Of a stretch of DNA of 64,000 nt, positions 1-9,416 are shown piece after piece. The stretch comes from Cranoglanis bouderius (lineage: Eukaryota > Chordata > Actinopteri > Siluriformes > Cranoglanididae), in contig CM042558.1 in the NCBI GenBank assembly GCA_023630585.1, forward strand, positions 9,396,800 through 9,460,799, read 5' to 3'. Under the pieces are notes generated by a model. The model saw nothing but the letters and a program-made list of their open reading frames with translations, had not been told where the DNA came from and searched no databases. Position numbers and translations under genes: made by a program. How positions within the stretch are numbered: position 1 is the first letter of the stretch; each line of letters begins with the position of its first letter.

Positions 1-118
1 TCAAAAGACATGCTTACAAAAGACAGAGGCAGAGGTGGGATTATTCAGAGATCCTGAATAATGTCGATAACATTTCCCATGATGGAACTTGGATGGAAGT
101 TCGGTCAGTTTATCTTGT

Positions 119-503
119 GTACATTAGGACCCCCATATCAACGGGGGATAGGTTCCAATCCCCCAGTGGATGCCTGAAACCATGGATAGTATAAAAAAAC
201 TATATACTGTACATACCTATGATGAAGTTTAATTTATAAATTAGGCACAATAAGACATTAACACCAAAACTTATAGTAAAATAGAACAATTCCAATAATA
301 CATTATGTGAATTTATTGTACTCTACTAGCCTTTCTTCTTCAAATGAGTCCTTCAAATGAAGGACTGAACGAGATTTCATCACGTTACTCAGAACGCACG
401 TGATATAAATTACAAATGTTTGCTGTATTTCTGGAATTTTCTATTTCATTTTTTCGGACCGCGGTAACTGAAACAGCGGATACGGGCGTTGTACTGTATA
501 TAC
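119..503 (+). mobile_element. pogo/Tigger-like MITE, copy A
   Basis: The element begins with TACATTAGGACCCCCATAT and ends with GCGGATACGGGCGTTGTACT. Its two ends form an imperfect inverted repeat built around ATATCCGCGG/CAGCGGATACGG. The inner GTGGATGCCTGAAACC motif and the tract around TTTAATTTATAAATTAGGCA resemble, from memory, vertebrate Tigger (pogo, Tc1/mariner superfamily) termini. There is no transposase, so it is non-autonomous. In this copy the CGCGG of the 5' end is changed to CAACGG. Unlike most copies, no tRNA gene follows within 1 kb. Confidence 0.65.
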
Positions 504-744
504 GAAAAATTAATTCACATTTGGTACTCACATTCTGATTGTTGTCCATCTTCTATGTTGGCAGAAAAAAAATGCGCTCACTGGTCCTCTAATTCAGTAG
601 GTGGCATTGTCACTAAAAACCTAGGGTCCTAGAAACGCGGTCCTAGGACTGCTGTCCTGGAAATGCAGCCTCCAGCATAGCAGGATCATGCTACTCCAGA
701 AACCAGACACCCCTCTAAATTTTTGACCCAAATATGGTCACTGA

Positions 745-866
745 TCCAGTACATCCAGTTCGAATCCCACCTCCGCCCTGTGTGTGAGGAGTTTGCATAT
801 TCTCCCCCAGTCAAAAGACATGCGTTATAAGCTGATTAGCATTTCCAAAATTGTCTGTATTTTGGA
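745..866 (+). repeat. SINE fragment (tRNA-derived), copy 1
   Basis: A B-box-like CCAGTTCGAATCCCACCTCC is followed by a SINE body with GTGTGAGGAGTTTGCAT and TTCTCCCCCAGTC. The same body occurs in the fuller SINEs at 13563 and 59217. The 5' A-box part is missing. The fragment is co-amplified at 6801 and 9675. Confidence 0.55.
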
Positions 867-1136
867 AAATCATGAACCTGGCAATGTCAGTGAGTGTTGA
901 GAACTCATCAGGCTTTCACATTGCAAATTCGTTGTGATGGGTTTAGATCTCCTCTGAAACTGAGTGAGCGGCTCTTTAGATGCAATTGCCCCCATTCGCA
1001 TAAAATTAACACTGTCAATTTGTGGTCCATTTCACCTGAGATGGATGTTAATATCAGGTGCTCAGAGATCCTGAGTAATGTCGATATCATTTCCTATGAT
1101 GGAACTTGGATGGAAGTTCGGTCAGTTTATCTTGTG

Positions 1137-1513
1137 TACATTAGGACCCCCCATATCCGCAGGGGATAGGTTCCAAGCCCCCCAGTGGATGCCTGAAACC
1201 GTGGATAGTATCGAAAACTATATACTGTACATACCTATGATAAAGTTTAATTTATAAATTAGGCACAATAAGACATTAACAACAATAACATATTAAAATA
1301 GAACAATTACAATAATGAGTTATGTGAATGTGGCCTCTTCTTCAAATGAGTCCTTCAAATGAAGGACTGAACGAGACTTCATCACGTAACTCAGAACGCA
1401 CGCGATATAACAAATTACAATTTAAACATTACAAATGTTTACTGTATTTCTCTATTTCATTTTTTCGGACCGTGGTAACTGAAACAGCGGATACGGGGGT
1501 TGTACTGTATATA
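1137..1513 (+). mobile_element. pogo/Tigger-like MITE, copy B
   Basis: Same family as copy A, with the better preserved 5' end CCCCCCATATCCGCAGGGGA. It ends 51 bp before the tRNA-Leu gene at 1564, so it lies just downstream of that gene in the direction of tRNA transcription. No coding capacity. Confidence 0.65.
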
Positions 1514-1563
1514 CGAATGAGCAAAGCTACGCTGTGCAAGCTCCGAATTCAAAAGCAGTGTCT

Positions 1564-1645
1564 TGGCAGCGGTGGGATTCGAACCCACGCCCCCGAAGAG
1601 ACTGGAGCCTTAATCCAGCGCCTTAGACCGCTCGGCCACGCTACC
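1564..1645 (-). tRNA. tRNA-Leu(AAG) 1
   Basis: An 82-nt class II tRNA read on the minus strand. The acceptor stem GGTAGCG pairs with CGCTGCC (one G-T) and the discriminator is A at 1564. The T arm is GTGGG-TTCGAAT-CCCAC. The anticodon loop TTAAGGC puts anticodon AAG at 1609-1611. A long variable arm sits between anticodon and T stems, as expected for leucine tRNA. Internal A and B boxes (TGGCCGAGCGG, GGTTCGAATCC) are intact. A TTTT tract about 13 nt past the 3' end can end Pol III transcription. Confidence 0.97.
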
Positions 1646-1865
1646 TACTGAGCTACTGACCTTTAATGAGTGTGTCGGTGTAGACATCTTCATGGTTTAG
1701 CTGTTTTGGTGATAGAAGAGATAATTAATTACTTATTTAACTTATTTAATAGAAGTAAATAATGTCGATAACATTTTCTATGATAGAATTTGGATAGAAC
1801 TTTAGCCAGTTTACCGTGTGTATAGCTATGCGAAGGCGAAAGGCTGTGCTTTGAAAGCCCCGAAT

Positions 1866-2368
1866 TCAAAAGACATGCTTACAAAAGACAGAGGCAGAGG
1901 TGGGATTATTCAGAGATCCTGAATAATGTCGATAACATTTCCCATGATGGAACTTGGATGGAAGTTCGGTCAGTTTATCTTGTGTACATTAGGACCCCCA
2001 TATCAACGGGGGATAGGTTCCAACCCCCCAGTGGATGCCTGAAACCGTGGATAGTATAAAAAAACTATATACTGTACATACCTATGATGAAGTTTAATTT
2101 ATAAATTAGGCACAATAAGACATTAACACCAAAACTTATAGTAAAATAGAACAATTCCAATAATACATTATGTGAATTTATTGTACTCTACTAGCCTTTC
2201 TTCTTCAAATGAGTCCTTCAAATGAAGGACTGAACGAGATTTCATCACGTTACTCAGAACGCACGTGATATAAATTACAAATGTTTGCTGTATTTCTGGA
2301 ATTTTCTATTTCATTTTTTCGGACCGCGGTAACTGAAACAGCGGATACGGGCGTTGTACTGTATATAC
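1866..2368 (+). mobile_element. pogo/Tigger-like MITE, copy C, with duplicated flank
   Basis: The block from 1866 repeats the window's first ~500 bases. The element proper spans about 1985-2368 and ends 50 bp before the AAG tRNA at 2418. Inverted ends are as in copy A, including the CAACGG variant at the 5' end, so A and C share a recent origin. Confidence 0.65.
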
Positions 2369-2417
2369 GAATGAGTAAAGCTACACTGTGAAAGCTCCGA
2401 ATTCAAAAGCAGTGTCT

Positions 2418-2499
2418 TGGCAGCGGTGGGATTTGAACCCACGCCCCCGAAGAGACTGGAGCCTTAATCCAGCGCCTTAGACCGCTCGGCCACGCTACC
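2418..2499 (-). tRNA. tRNA-Leu(AAG) 2
   Basis: Full-length 82-nt cloverleaf with anticodon AAG at 2463-2465. It differs from the other AAG copies by one base in the T loop (TTCAAAT for TTCGAAT). That base is the variable purine of the B box, so promoter and fold should survive. A TTTT tract lies downstream. It is the first gene of the 1,693-bp tandem unit. Confidence 0.97.
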
Positions 2500-2612
2500 T
2501 ACTGAACAATTTACCTTTAATGAGTGTGTCGGTGTAGACATCTTCATGAGGTAGCTGTGTTGGTGATAGAAGAGATAATTAATTACTTATTTAACTTATT
2601 TAATAGAAGTTT

Positions 2613-2734
2613 CACAGCACACCTTCAGAGCTCTTGTAGAGTCCATGCCTCGAAAGATCAGAGATGTTTTGGTGGCACAAAGGGGACCTACACAATATTA
2701 ACCAGGTCGTTTTAATGTTATGGCTGATCGGTGG
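2613..2734 (+). mobile_element. Tc1-like element, 3' end fragment 1
   Basis: The stretch from CACAGCACACCTTCAGAGCT to GTTATGGCTGATCGGTGGA matches, from memory, the 3' end of a common fish Tc1-like transposon whose inverted repeat contains AACATTAAAACCACC/GGTTTTAATGTTATGG. Only the last residues of the transposase and the terminal repeat remain. A second copy lies 1,693 bp downstream and a shorter one at 8782. Confidence 0.7.
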
Positions 2735-2890
2735 ATATTCCCAATCATGTATACATTCAGAGTAAAACGTGAAAAATTCTTTGTTTCACAATGTTTGTGT
2801 GAAATTTAAATCTCCATGCTGGGGACAAATCAGTGCATGTTATATTGATATTGACCCTTTTCTGTTTCTCTGATTTTCCTGGTTGCTGTA

Positions 2891-3010
2891 CAGCAGAGGT
2901 CGGGAACCTTTTCAGCTGGCAGAGCTATAAAAGCCAACAAAAGTTGTGATTTTCTTATTATAGTTATTATATAGTATAATTTTAAAAAGTGGTAATGTAA
3001 TAAAGGCCAT
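2891..3010 (+). mobile_element. Possible hAT-like terminal fragment
   Basis: The segment CAGCAGAGGTCGGGAACCTT resembles the CAGGGGTCGGCAACC-type ends of vertebrate hAT elements. The opposite end was not found, so extent and family are uncertain. It is copied at about 4584 in the tandem unit, and its distal part recurs at about 8845 fused to the Tc1 fragment. Confidence 0.3.
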
Positions 3011-3511
3011 TTGACATTTTGCATGTTCTTGAACTAACAGCCTGCATTTCATCTAATAAGCCTGTGGCACCACCTAGTAAGCCTGTTTAACCAATTATGA
3101 TAGTTTCATCAAATGGTAAATCAATACAAGATGCAGTACGTAAGTAAGAGCAAATTGAACACTACTTACCATTAATGCAACTTCCAAATATGCCAATTCG
3201 ACTGTCCGTTCCGACTGGAAAGGACGATACTCGTCGTCTTTTTTACATGTCAAGCGGGCGTCGATTATGAATTATGTAATTTTTAAAATATGTAATATGT
3301 AGAGTTTTAGTTGAATTGACACACTAGTTTTCCTTTTTCTGCCATTGAGCCATAGACAATTACTGAATTGTATACAATAGGTTCCCAAACCATTGCACAG
3401 TAACCACCTACAGTAAATGTGTTTCTTTTAACACGATTTTGCAGTCTTTCCCAAATAAATATAATTATGACCAAACATTTATTTCAATCCACATGTCGCA
3501 AATATTCGAAA

Positions 3512-3593
3512 TGGCAGCGGTGGGATTCGAACCCACGCCTCGAGAGAGACTGGAGCCTAAATCCAGCGCCTTAGACCGCTCGGCCACGCTACC
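3512..3593 (-). tRNA. tRNA-Leu(TAG) 1
   Basis: 82-nt class II tRNA with anticodon loop TTTAGGC; anticodon TAG at 3557-3559, decoding CTA and, through wobble, other CTN codons. Acceptor, D and T arms are identical to the AAG genes. The variable arm differs (CTCTCGAG core). Just past the 3' end on the minus strand there is only TTTC, with no run of four T in the next ~60 nt, so termination may be leaky or use a non-canonical signal. Confidence 0.96.
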
Positions 3594-3714
3594 TACGTGA
3601 CGGCTGTTATATCAGGTGCTTGTAGATCCTGTATAATGTCGATAACATTATCTATGATAGAATTTGGACAGAACTTTAGTCGGTCTGCCGTGTGTATAGC
3701 TATGCGAAGGCGAA

Positions 3715-4061
3715 AAGTTCCAAGCCCCCCAGTGGATGCCTGAAACCGTGGATAGTATAAAAAACTATATACTGTACATACCTATGATAAAGTTTAATTT
3801 ATAAATTAGGCACAATAAGACATTAACAACAATAACATATTAAAATAGAACAATTACAATAATGAGTTATGTGAATGTGGCCTCTTCTTCAAATGAGTCC
3901 TTCAAATGAAGGACTGAACGAGACTTCATCACGTAACTCAGAACGCACGCGATATAACAAATTACAATTTAAACATTACAAATGTTTACTGTATTTCTCT
4001 ATTTCATTTTTTCGGACCGCGGTAACTGAAACAGCGGATACAGGGGTTGTACTGTATATAC
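3715..4061 (+). mobile_element. pogo/Tigger-like MITE, copy D (5'-truncated)
   Basis: Homology to the family starts at AGTTCCAAGCCCCCCAGTGG, so the 5' inverted repeat is missing. It is replaced by the GCTATGCGAAGGCGAAA sequence. The 3' inverted end is present with a CAGGGG variant. It ends 50 bp before the tRNA at 4111. Copy E carries the same truncation, showing that the truncation came before the tandem duplication. Confidence 0.65.
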
Positions 4062-4110
4062 GAATGAGCAAAGCTACGCTGTGAAAGCTTCGAATTCAAA
4101 AGTGTCACGT

Positions 4111-4192
4111 TGGCAGCGGTGGGATTCGAACCCACGCCCCCGAAGAGACTGGAGCCTTAATCCAGCGCCTTAGACCGCTCGGCCACGCTACC
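4111..4192 (-). tRNA. tRNA-Leu(AAG) 3
   Basis: 82-nt cloverleaf with anticodon AAG at 4156-4158; sequence equals the first AAG copy. The 3' flank differs (ACGTGACACTTTTG on the minus strand) but still gives a TTTT terminator. It begins the second 1,693-bp unit. Confidence 0.97.
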
Positions 4193-4305
4193 TACTGAAC
4201 AATTTATCTTTAATGAGTGTGTCGGTGTAGACATCTTCATGAGGTAGCTGTGTTGGTGATAGAAGAGATAATTAATTACTTATTTAACTTATTTAATAGA
4301 AGTTT

Positions 4306-4427
4306 CACAGCACACCTTCAGAGCTCTTGTAGAGTCCATGCCTCGAAAGATCAGAGATGTTTTGGTGGCACAAAGGGGACCTACACAATATTAACCAGGT
4401 CGTTTTAATGTTATGGCTGATCGGTGG
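4306..4427 (+). mobile_element. Tc1-like element, 3' end fragment 2
   Basis: Copy of the fragment at 2613, shifted by exactly 1,693 bp. Its presence in both units shows it was part of the sequence before duplication rather than a new insertion. Confidence 0.7.
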
Positions 4428-5204
4428 ATATTCCCAATCATGTATACATTCAGAGTAAAACGTGAAAAATTCTTTGTTTCACAATGTTTGTGTGAAATTT
4501 AAACCTCCATGCTGGGGACAAATCAGTGCATGTTATATTGATATTGACCCTTTTGTGTTTCTCTGATTTTCCTGGTTGCTGTACATCAGAGGTCGGGAAC
4601 CTTTTCAGCTGGCAGAGCTATAAAAGCCAACAAAAGTTGTGATTTTCTGATTATAGTTATTATATAGTATAATTTTAAAAAGTGGTAATGTAATAAAGGT
4701 CATTTGACATTTTGCATGTTCTTGAACTAACAGCCTGCATTTCATCTAATAAGCCTGTGGCACCACCTAGTAAGCCTGTTTAACCAATTATGATAGTTTC
4801 ATCAAATGGTAAATCAATACAAGATGCAGTATGTAAGTAAGAGCAAATTGAACACTACTTACCATTAATGCGACTTCCAAATATGCCAATTCGACTGTCC
4901 GTTCCGACTGGAAAGGACGATACTCGTCGTCTTTTTTACATGTCAAGCGGGCGTCGATTATGAATTATGTAATTTTTAAAATATGTAATATGTAGAGTTT
5001 TAATTGAATTGACACACTAGTTTTCCTTTTACTGCCGTTGAGCCATAGACAATTACTGAATTGTATACAATAGGATCCCAAACCATAGTACAGTAACCAC
5101 CTACAGTAAATGTGTTTCTTTTAACACGATTTTGCAGTCTTTCCCAAATAAATATAATTATGACCAAACATTTATTTCAATCCACATGTCACAAATATCT
5201 GAAA

Positions 5205-5286
5205 TGGCAGCGGTGGGATTCGAACCCACGCCTCAAGAGAGACTGGAGCCTAAATCCAGCGCCTTAGACCGCTCGGCCACGCTACC
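5205..5286 (-). tRNA. tRNA-Leu(TAG) 2
   Basis: 82-nt class II tRNA with anticodon TAG at 5250-5252. The variable arm has CTCTTGAG in place of CTCTCGAG; the change falls in the loop and leaves the stem. As at 3512, no TTTT lies close to the 3' end (TTTCAGATATTTG follows on the minus strand). Confidence 0.96.
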
Positions 5287-5406
5287 TATGTTATAGTGAT
5301 TATATCAGGTGCTTGTAGATCCTGTATAATGTCGATAACATTATCTATGATAGAATTTGGATAGAACTTTAGTCGGTTTGCCGTGTGTATAGCTATGCGA
5401 AGGCGA

Positions 5407-5753
5407 AAGGTTCCAAGCCCCCCAGTGGATGCCTGAAACCGTGGATAGTATCGAAAACTATATACTGTAGATACCTATGATAAAGTTTAATTTATAAATT
5501 AAGCACAATAAGACATTAACAACAATAACATATTAAAATAGAACAATTACAATAATGAGTTATGTGAATGTGGCCTCTTCTTCAAATGAGTCCTTCAAAT
5601 GAAGGACTGAACGAGACTTCATCACGTAACTCAGAACGCACGCGATATAACAAATTACAATTTAAACATTACAAATGTTTACTGTATTTCTCTATTTCAT
5701 TTTTTCGGACCGCGGTAACTGAAACAGCGGATACGGGGGTTGTACTGTATATA
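5407..5753 (+). mobile_element. pogo/Tigger-like MITE, copy E (5'-truncated)
   Basis: Starts within the element at AGGTTCCAAGCCCCCCAGTG, the same truncation as copy D, and ends with the intact 3' inverted end 51 bp before the tRNA at 5804. The joint to the upstream GCGAAGGCGAAA sequence is shared with D. Confidence 0.65.
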
Positions 5754-5803
5754 CGAATGAGCAAAGCTACGCTGTGCAAGCTCCGAATTCAAAAGTAGTG
5801 TCT

Positions 5804-5885
5804 TGGCAGCGGTGGGATTCGAACCCACGCCCCCGAAGAGACTGGAGCCTTAATCCAGCGCCTTAGACCGCTCGGCCACGCTACC
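5804..5885 (-). tRNA. tRNA-Leu(AAG) 4
   Basis: 82-nt cloverleaf with anticodon AAG at 5849-5851, identical to the first copy, with a TTTT tract about 13 nt downstream. It starts the third repeat unit, but after it the unit switches to the short form seen after the gene at 1564. Confidence 0.97.
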
Positions 5886-6214
5886 TACTAAGCTGAGGAT
5901 CTTTAATGAGTAGACATCTTCAGGACTTAGATGTGTTGGTGATAGAAGAGATAATTAATTATTTATTTAACTTATTTAATAGAAGTAAATAATGTCGATA
6001 ACATTTTCTATGATAGAATTTGGATAGAACTTTAGCCAGTTTACCGTGTGTATAGCTATGCGAAGGCGAAAGGCTGTGCTTTGAAAGCCCCGAATTCAAA
6101 AGACATGCTTACAAAAGACAGAGGCAGAGGTGGGATTATTCAGAGATCCTGAATAATGTCGATAACATTTCCCATGATGGAACTTGGATGGAAGTTCGGT
6201 CAGTTTATCTTGTG

Positions 6215-6555
6215 TACATTAGGACCCCCATATCAACGGGGGATAGGTTCCAACCCCCCAGTGGATGCCTGAAACCATGGATAGTATAAAAAACTATATA
6301 CTGTACATACCTATGATAAAGCTTAATTTATAAATTAGGCACAATAAGACATTAACACCAAAACTTATAGTAAAATAGAACAATTCCAATAATACATTAT
6401 GTTAATTTATTGTACTCTACTAGCCTTTCTTCTTCAAATGAGTCCTTCAAATGAAGGACTGAACGAGATTTCATCACGTTACTCAGAAATTTTCTATTTC
6501 ATTTTTTCGGACCGCGGTAACTGAAACAGCGGATACGGGCGTTGTACTGTATATA
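6215..6555 (+). mobile_element. pogo/Tigger-like MITE, copy F
   Basis: Has the 5' end with the CAACGG variant and the intact 3' end, but lacks about 30 bp internally, after TTACTCAGAA, relative to copy C. Like copy A it is followed by an AATTAATTCACATTTGG block instead of a tRNA gene, so A and F mark a second, tRNA-less type of junction. Confidence 0.6.
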
Positions 6556-6800
6556 CGAAAAATTAATTCACATTTGGTACTCACACTCTGATTGTTGTCC
6601 ATCTTCTATGTTGGCAGAAAAAAAAATGCGCTCACTGGTCCTCTAATTCGGTAGGTGGCATTGTCACTAAAAACCTAGGGTCCTATAAACGCGGTCCTAG
6701 GACTGCTGTCTTGGAAATGCAGCCTCCAGCATAGCAGGATCATGCTACTCCAGAAACCAGACACCCCTCTAAATTTTTGACCCAAATATGGTCACTGATC

Positions 6801-6921
6801 CAGTACATCCAGTTCGAATCCCACCTCCGCCCTGTGTGTGAGGAGTTTGCATATTCTCCCCCAGTCAAAAGACATGCGTTATAAGCTGATTAGCATTTCC
6901 AAAATTGTCTGTATTTTGGAA
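6801..6921 (+). repeat. SINE fragment (tRNA-derived), copy 2
   Basis: Copy of the fragment at 745, moved with the larger block. Shortly after it (about 6925-6985) a 32-bp unit containing AATCATGAACCTGG is repeated about twice; the first copy of the block has only one. Confidence 0.55.
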
Positions 6922-7238
6922 AATCATGAACCTGGCAATCATGAAAATCATGAACCTGGAAATCATGAAAATCATGAACCTGGCAACGTCAGTGAGTGTT
7001 GAGAACTCATCAGGCTTTCACATTGCAAATGCGTTGTGATGGGTTTAGATCTCCTCTGAAACTGAGTGAGCGGCTCTTTAGATGCAATTGCCCCCATTCG
7101 CATAAAATTAACACTGTCAATTTGTGGTCCATTTCACCTGAGATGGATGTTAATATCAGGTGCTCAGAGATCCTGAGTAATGTCGATATCATTTCCTATG
7201 ATGGAACTTGGATGGAAGTTCGGTCAGTTTATCTTGTG

Positions 7239-7677
7239 TACATTAGGACCCCCCATATCCGCGGGTGATAGGTTCCAAGCCCCCCAGTGGATGCCTGAAA
7301 CCGTGGATAGTATCGAAAACTATATACTGTACATACCTATGATAAAGTTTAATTTATAAATTATGTAAATATAAATATAAATTAGGCACAATAAGACTTT
7401 AACAATAATAACATAATAAAATAGAACAATTACAATAACGAGTTATTTGAATTTGGCCTCTCTCTCTTTAAAACATTTATTGCACTGTTCTAGCCGTTCT
7501 TCTTCAAATGAGTCCTTCAAATGAAGCACTGAATGAGATTTCATCATGTTACTCAGAACGCACGCGATATAACAAATTACAATTTAAACCTTACAAATGT
7601 TTACTGTATTTCTCTATTTCATTTTTTCGGACCGCGGTAACTGAAACAGCGGATACGGGCGTTGTACTGTATATACG
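7239..7677 (+). mobile_element. pogo/Tigger-like MITE, copy G (longest)
   Basis: The most complete copy, about 440 bp. Compared with the others it keeps an extra internal stretch around TTTGGCCTCTCTCTCTTTAA and TATTGCACTGTTCTAGCC. The 5' end CCCCCCATATCCGCGGG is well preserved, as is the 3' end. It stops 35 bp before the tRNA at 7712. This copy is the best one to use for classifying the family. Confidence 0.7.
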
Positions 7678-7711
7678 AATAAGCAAAGCTCCGAATTCAA
7701 AAACTGCTTCT

Positions 7712-7793
7712 TGGCAGCGGTGGGATTCGAACCCACGCCCCCGAAGAGACTGGAGCCTTAATCCAGCGCCTTAGACCGCTCGGCCACGCTACC
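7712..7793 (-). tRNA. tRNA-Leu(AAG) 5
   Basis: 82-nt cloverleaf, anticodon AAG at 7757-7759, identical in body to the first copy. The 3' flank is diverged and shorter but carries a TTTTT tract. Beyond its 5' side the sequence is unique (7860 onward), so this is an edge of the amplified unit. Confidence 0.97.
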
Positions 7794-7859
7794 TAGTGAA
7801 ATTCGGAAGTTTAACGAGTGTGTCGGTGTAGACATTTTCATGACATAGATGTGTTGCTG

Positions 7860-8760
7860 ATAGAAGAGATAGTGTGAGGACAGTGTGCAGAAAGCTATTG
7901 AGGAGTTGGGGAGAGAGTGGAAGTTTCGGTAAGTTGTTGATAGCTGATGTTAGACAGGATATGGAGGATGATGGTGAAAGATATCAAGTGATGATCAAAA
8001 ATGTGGAGAGGGGTAGCATTGATGTCTGACTGAAGAGGAGGTCCAGGACATTTCCTCCCTTGTGTGTGGAGGGCAGCTGTTGAATTTCAGGGAGAAGGAA
8101 TGCAGAAGAGGGAGAAAGCAAAAGGTGAAGCTTGTAATAGTTCAGTCAGTGTGCACCTGTACAATAACAAGAAAATAATGTGACGGTTCCGGCAGGGGTG
8201 CAGGCGGCAGCTCTTATGTGTTCTATTCCTGCGAAAGTAAATCAGTCAGCGAAATGATCAGGGCACGGCATCATTATGATTCTGGTACCCAGATTTATGT
8301 TTTAAGGTTTTCTCCATAATTTACAATATTAAACCTCTGTTTGTAGCCATTTTTGATTTATTTAATTTTATACAGACAAAATGCAAATTGTTTTGCATTG
8401 TTTATGATTCAGAAATAAAAAAAGAAGTCTTTTCAGTCATAATTTTTCTTCAATCAAATGTTGTTAAAAATATTCAGAGAAAGGAATTGAATTGAATAGT
8501 GAAGTAAGGTTTATATTTTTCCCCCTGACATTTTCAATCACTCAGTCTCCTGTTCTTCCACTGTAACTTCAACTGTTCTCAGAGCAGCCTCAACTCTGAT
8601 TGGTGATGTTCACTAGCTGGGGTGGGACTTACAATTTTATTGGGTCCCTCTGCTGTTTGTCACTTTAATAAATAAGTTTTATTAAATAAATTCCTAATTT
8701 ATTAAACTTATTTAATAGAAGTTCTATTAAATAATTTTAATAATTAATAAAAAGTTTGCA
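7860..8760. other. Unique sequence between tRNA units; no gene seen
   Basis: About 900 bp with no sustained ORF, no tRNA and no repeat recognised by eye. A short stretch near 7880-7930 reads like a fragment of a decayed coding sequence (KAIEELGREWK) but stops at once. The AT-rich part at 8640-8760 consists of iterated TTATTAAA-type words. Confidence 0.5.
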
Positions 8761-8781
8761 GTAATAAACAATTATTAATTA

Positions 8782-8845
8782 CACAGCACACCTTCAGAGC
8801 TCTTGTAGAGTCCATGCCTCGATAGATCAGAGATGTTTTGGTGGC
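8782..8845 (+). mobile_element. Tc1-like element, 3' end fragment 3 (short)
   Basis: Repeats the first ~64 bp of the fragment at 2613, then joins straight to the hAT-like internal sequence (AACAAAAGTTGTGATTTT). About 150 bp present in the other copies is missing here, so this is an internally deleted version of the same block. Confidence 0.6.
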
Positions 8846-9334
8846 AACAAAAGTTGTGATTTTCTGATTATAGTTATTATATAGTATAATTTTAAAAAGT
8901 GGTAATGTAGTAAAGGCCATTTGACATTTTGCATGTTCTTGAGCTAACAGCCTGCACAGTATGTAAGTAAGAGCAAATTGAACACTACTTACCATTAATG
9001 CGACTTCCAAATATACAAATTCGTCTGTCCGTTCCGACTGGAAAGGACGATACTCGTCGTCTTTTTTACATGTCAAGCGGGCATCGATTATGAATTATGT
9101 AATATTTTAAAATATGTAATATGTAGAGTTTTAATTGAATTGACCCACTAGTTTTCCATTTTCTGCCGTTGAGCCATAGACAATTACTGAATTGTGTACA
9201 ATAGGTTTCCAACCCGTTGTACAGTAACCACCTACAGTAAATGTGTTTCTTTTAACACGATTTCGCAGTCTTTCCCAAATAACTAGAATTATAACCAGTA
9301 CCATTAAATTCAATCCATATCCTAAAATCCTAAA

Positions 9335-9416
9335 TGGCAGCGGTGGGATTCGAACCCACGCCTCCGGAGAGACTGGAGCCTAAATCCAGCGCCTTAGACC
9401 GCTCGGCCACGCTACC
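9335..9416 (-). tRNA. tRNA-Leu(TAG) 3
   Basis: 82-nt class II tRNA with anticodon TAG at 9380-9382. The variable arm reads CTCCGGAG, a stronger stem than in the other two TAG genes. Unlike them it has a TTTT tract about 10 nt past its 3' end. It is the last tRNA gene and lies 470 bp from the first visible myosin exon, on the opposite strand. Confidence 0.96.

Noticed and set aside
894..1169. 91-codon frame, repeated at 6996-7268
   Set aside because: Conserved only because the DNA block is duplicated; it runs into the MITE end and has no domain or splice context.
1328..1651. 107-codon plus-strand frame ending SGGIRTHAPEETGALIQRLR
   Set aside because: It is the antisense translation of the tRNA-Leu gene and the adjoining MITE; the same artefact recurs at 7508.
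2524..2715. 63-codon frame present identically at 4217-4408
   Set aside because: It crosses tRNA-flank and Tc1 fragment sequence; identity reflects the 1,693-bp duplication.
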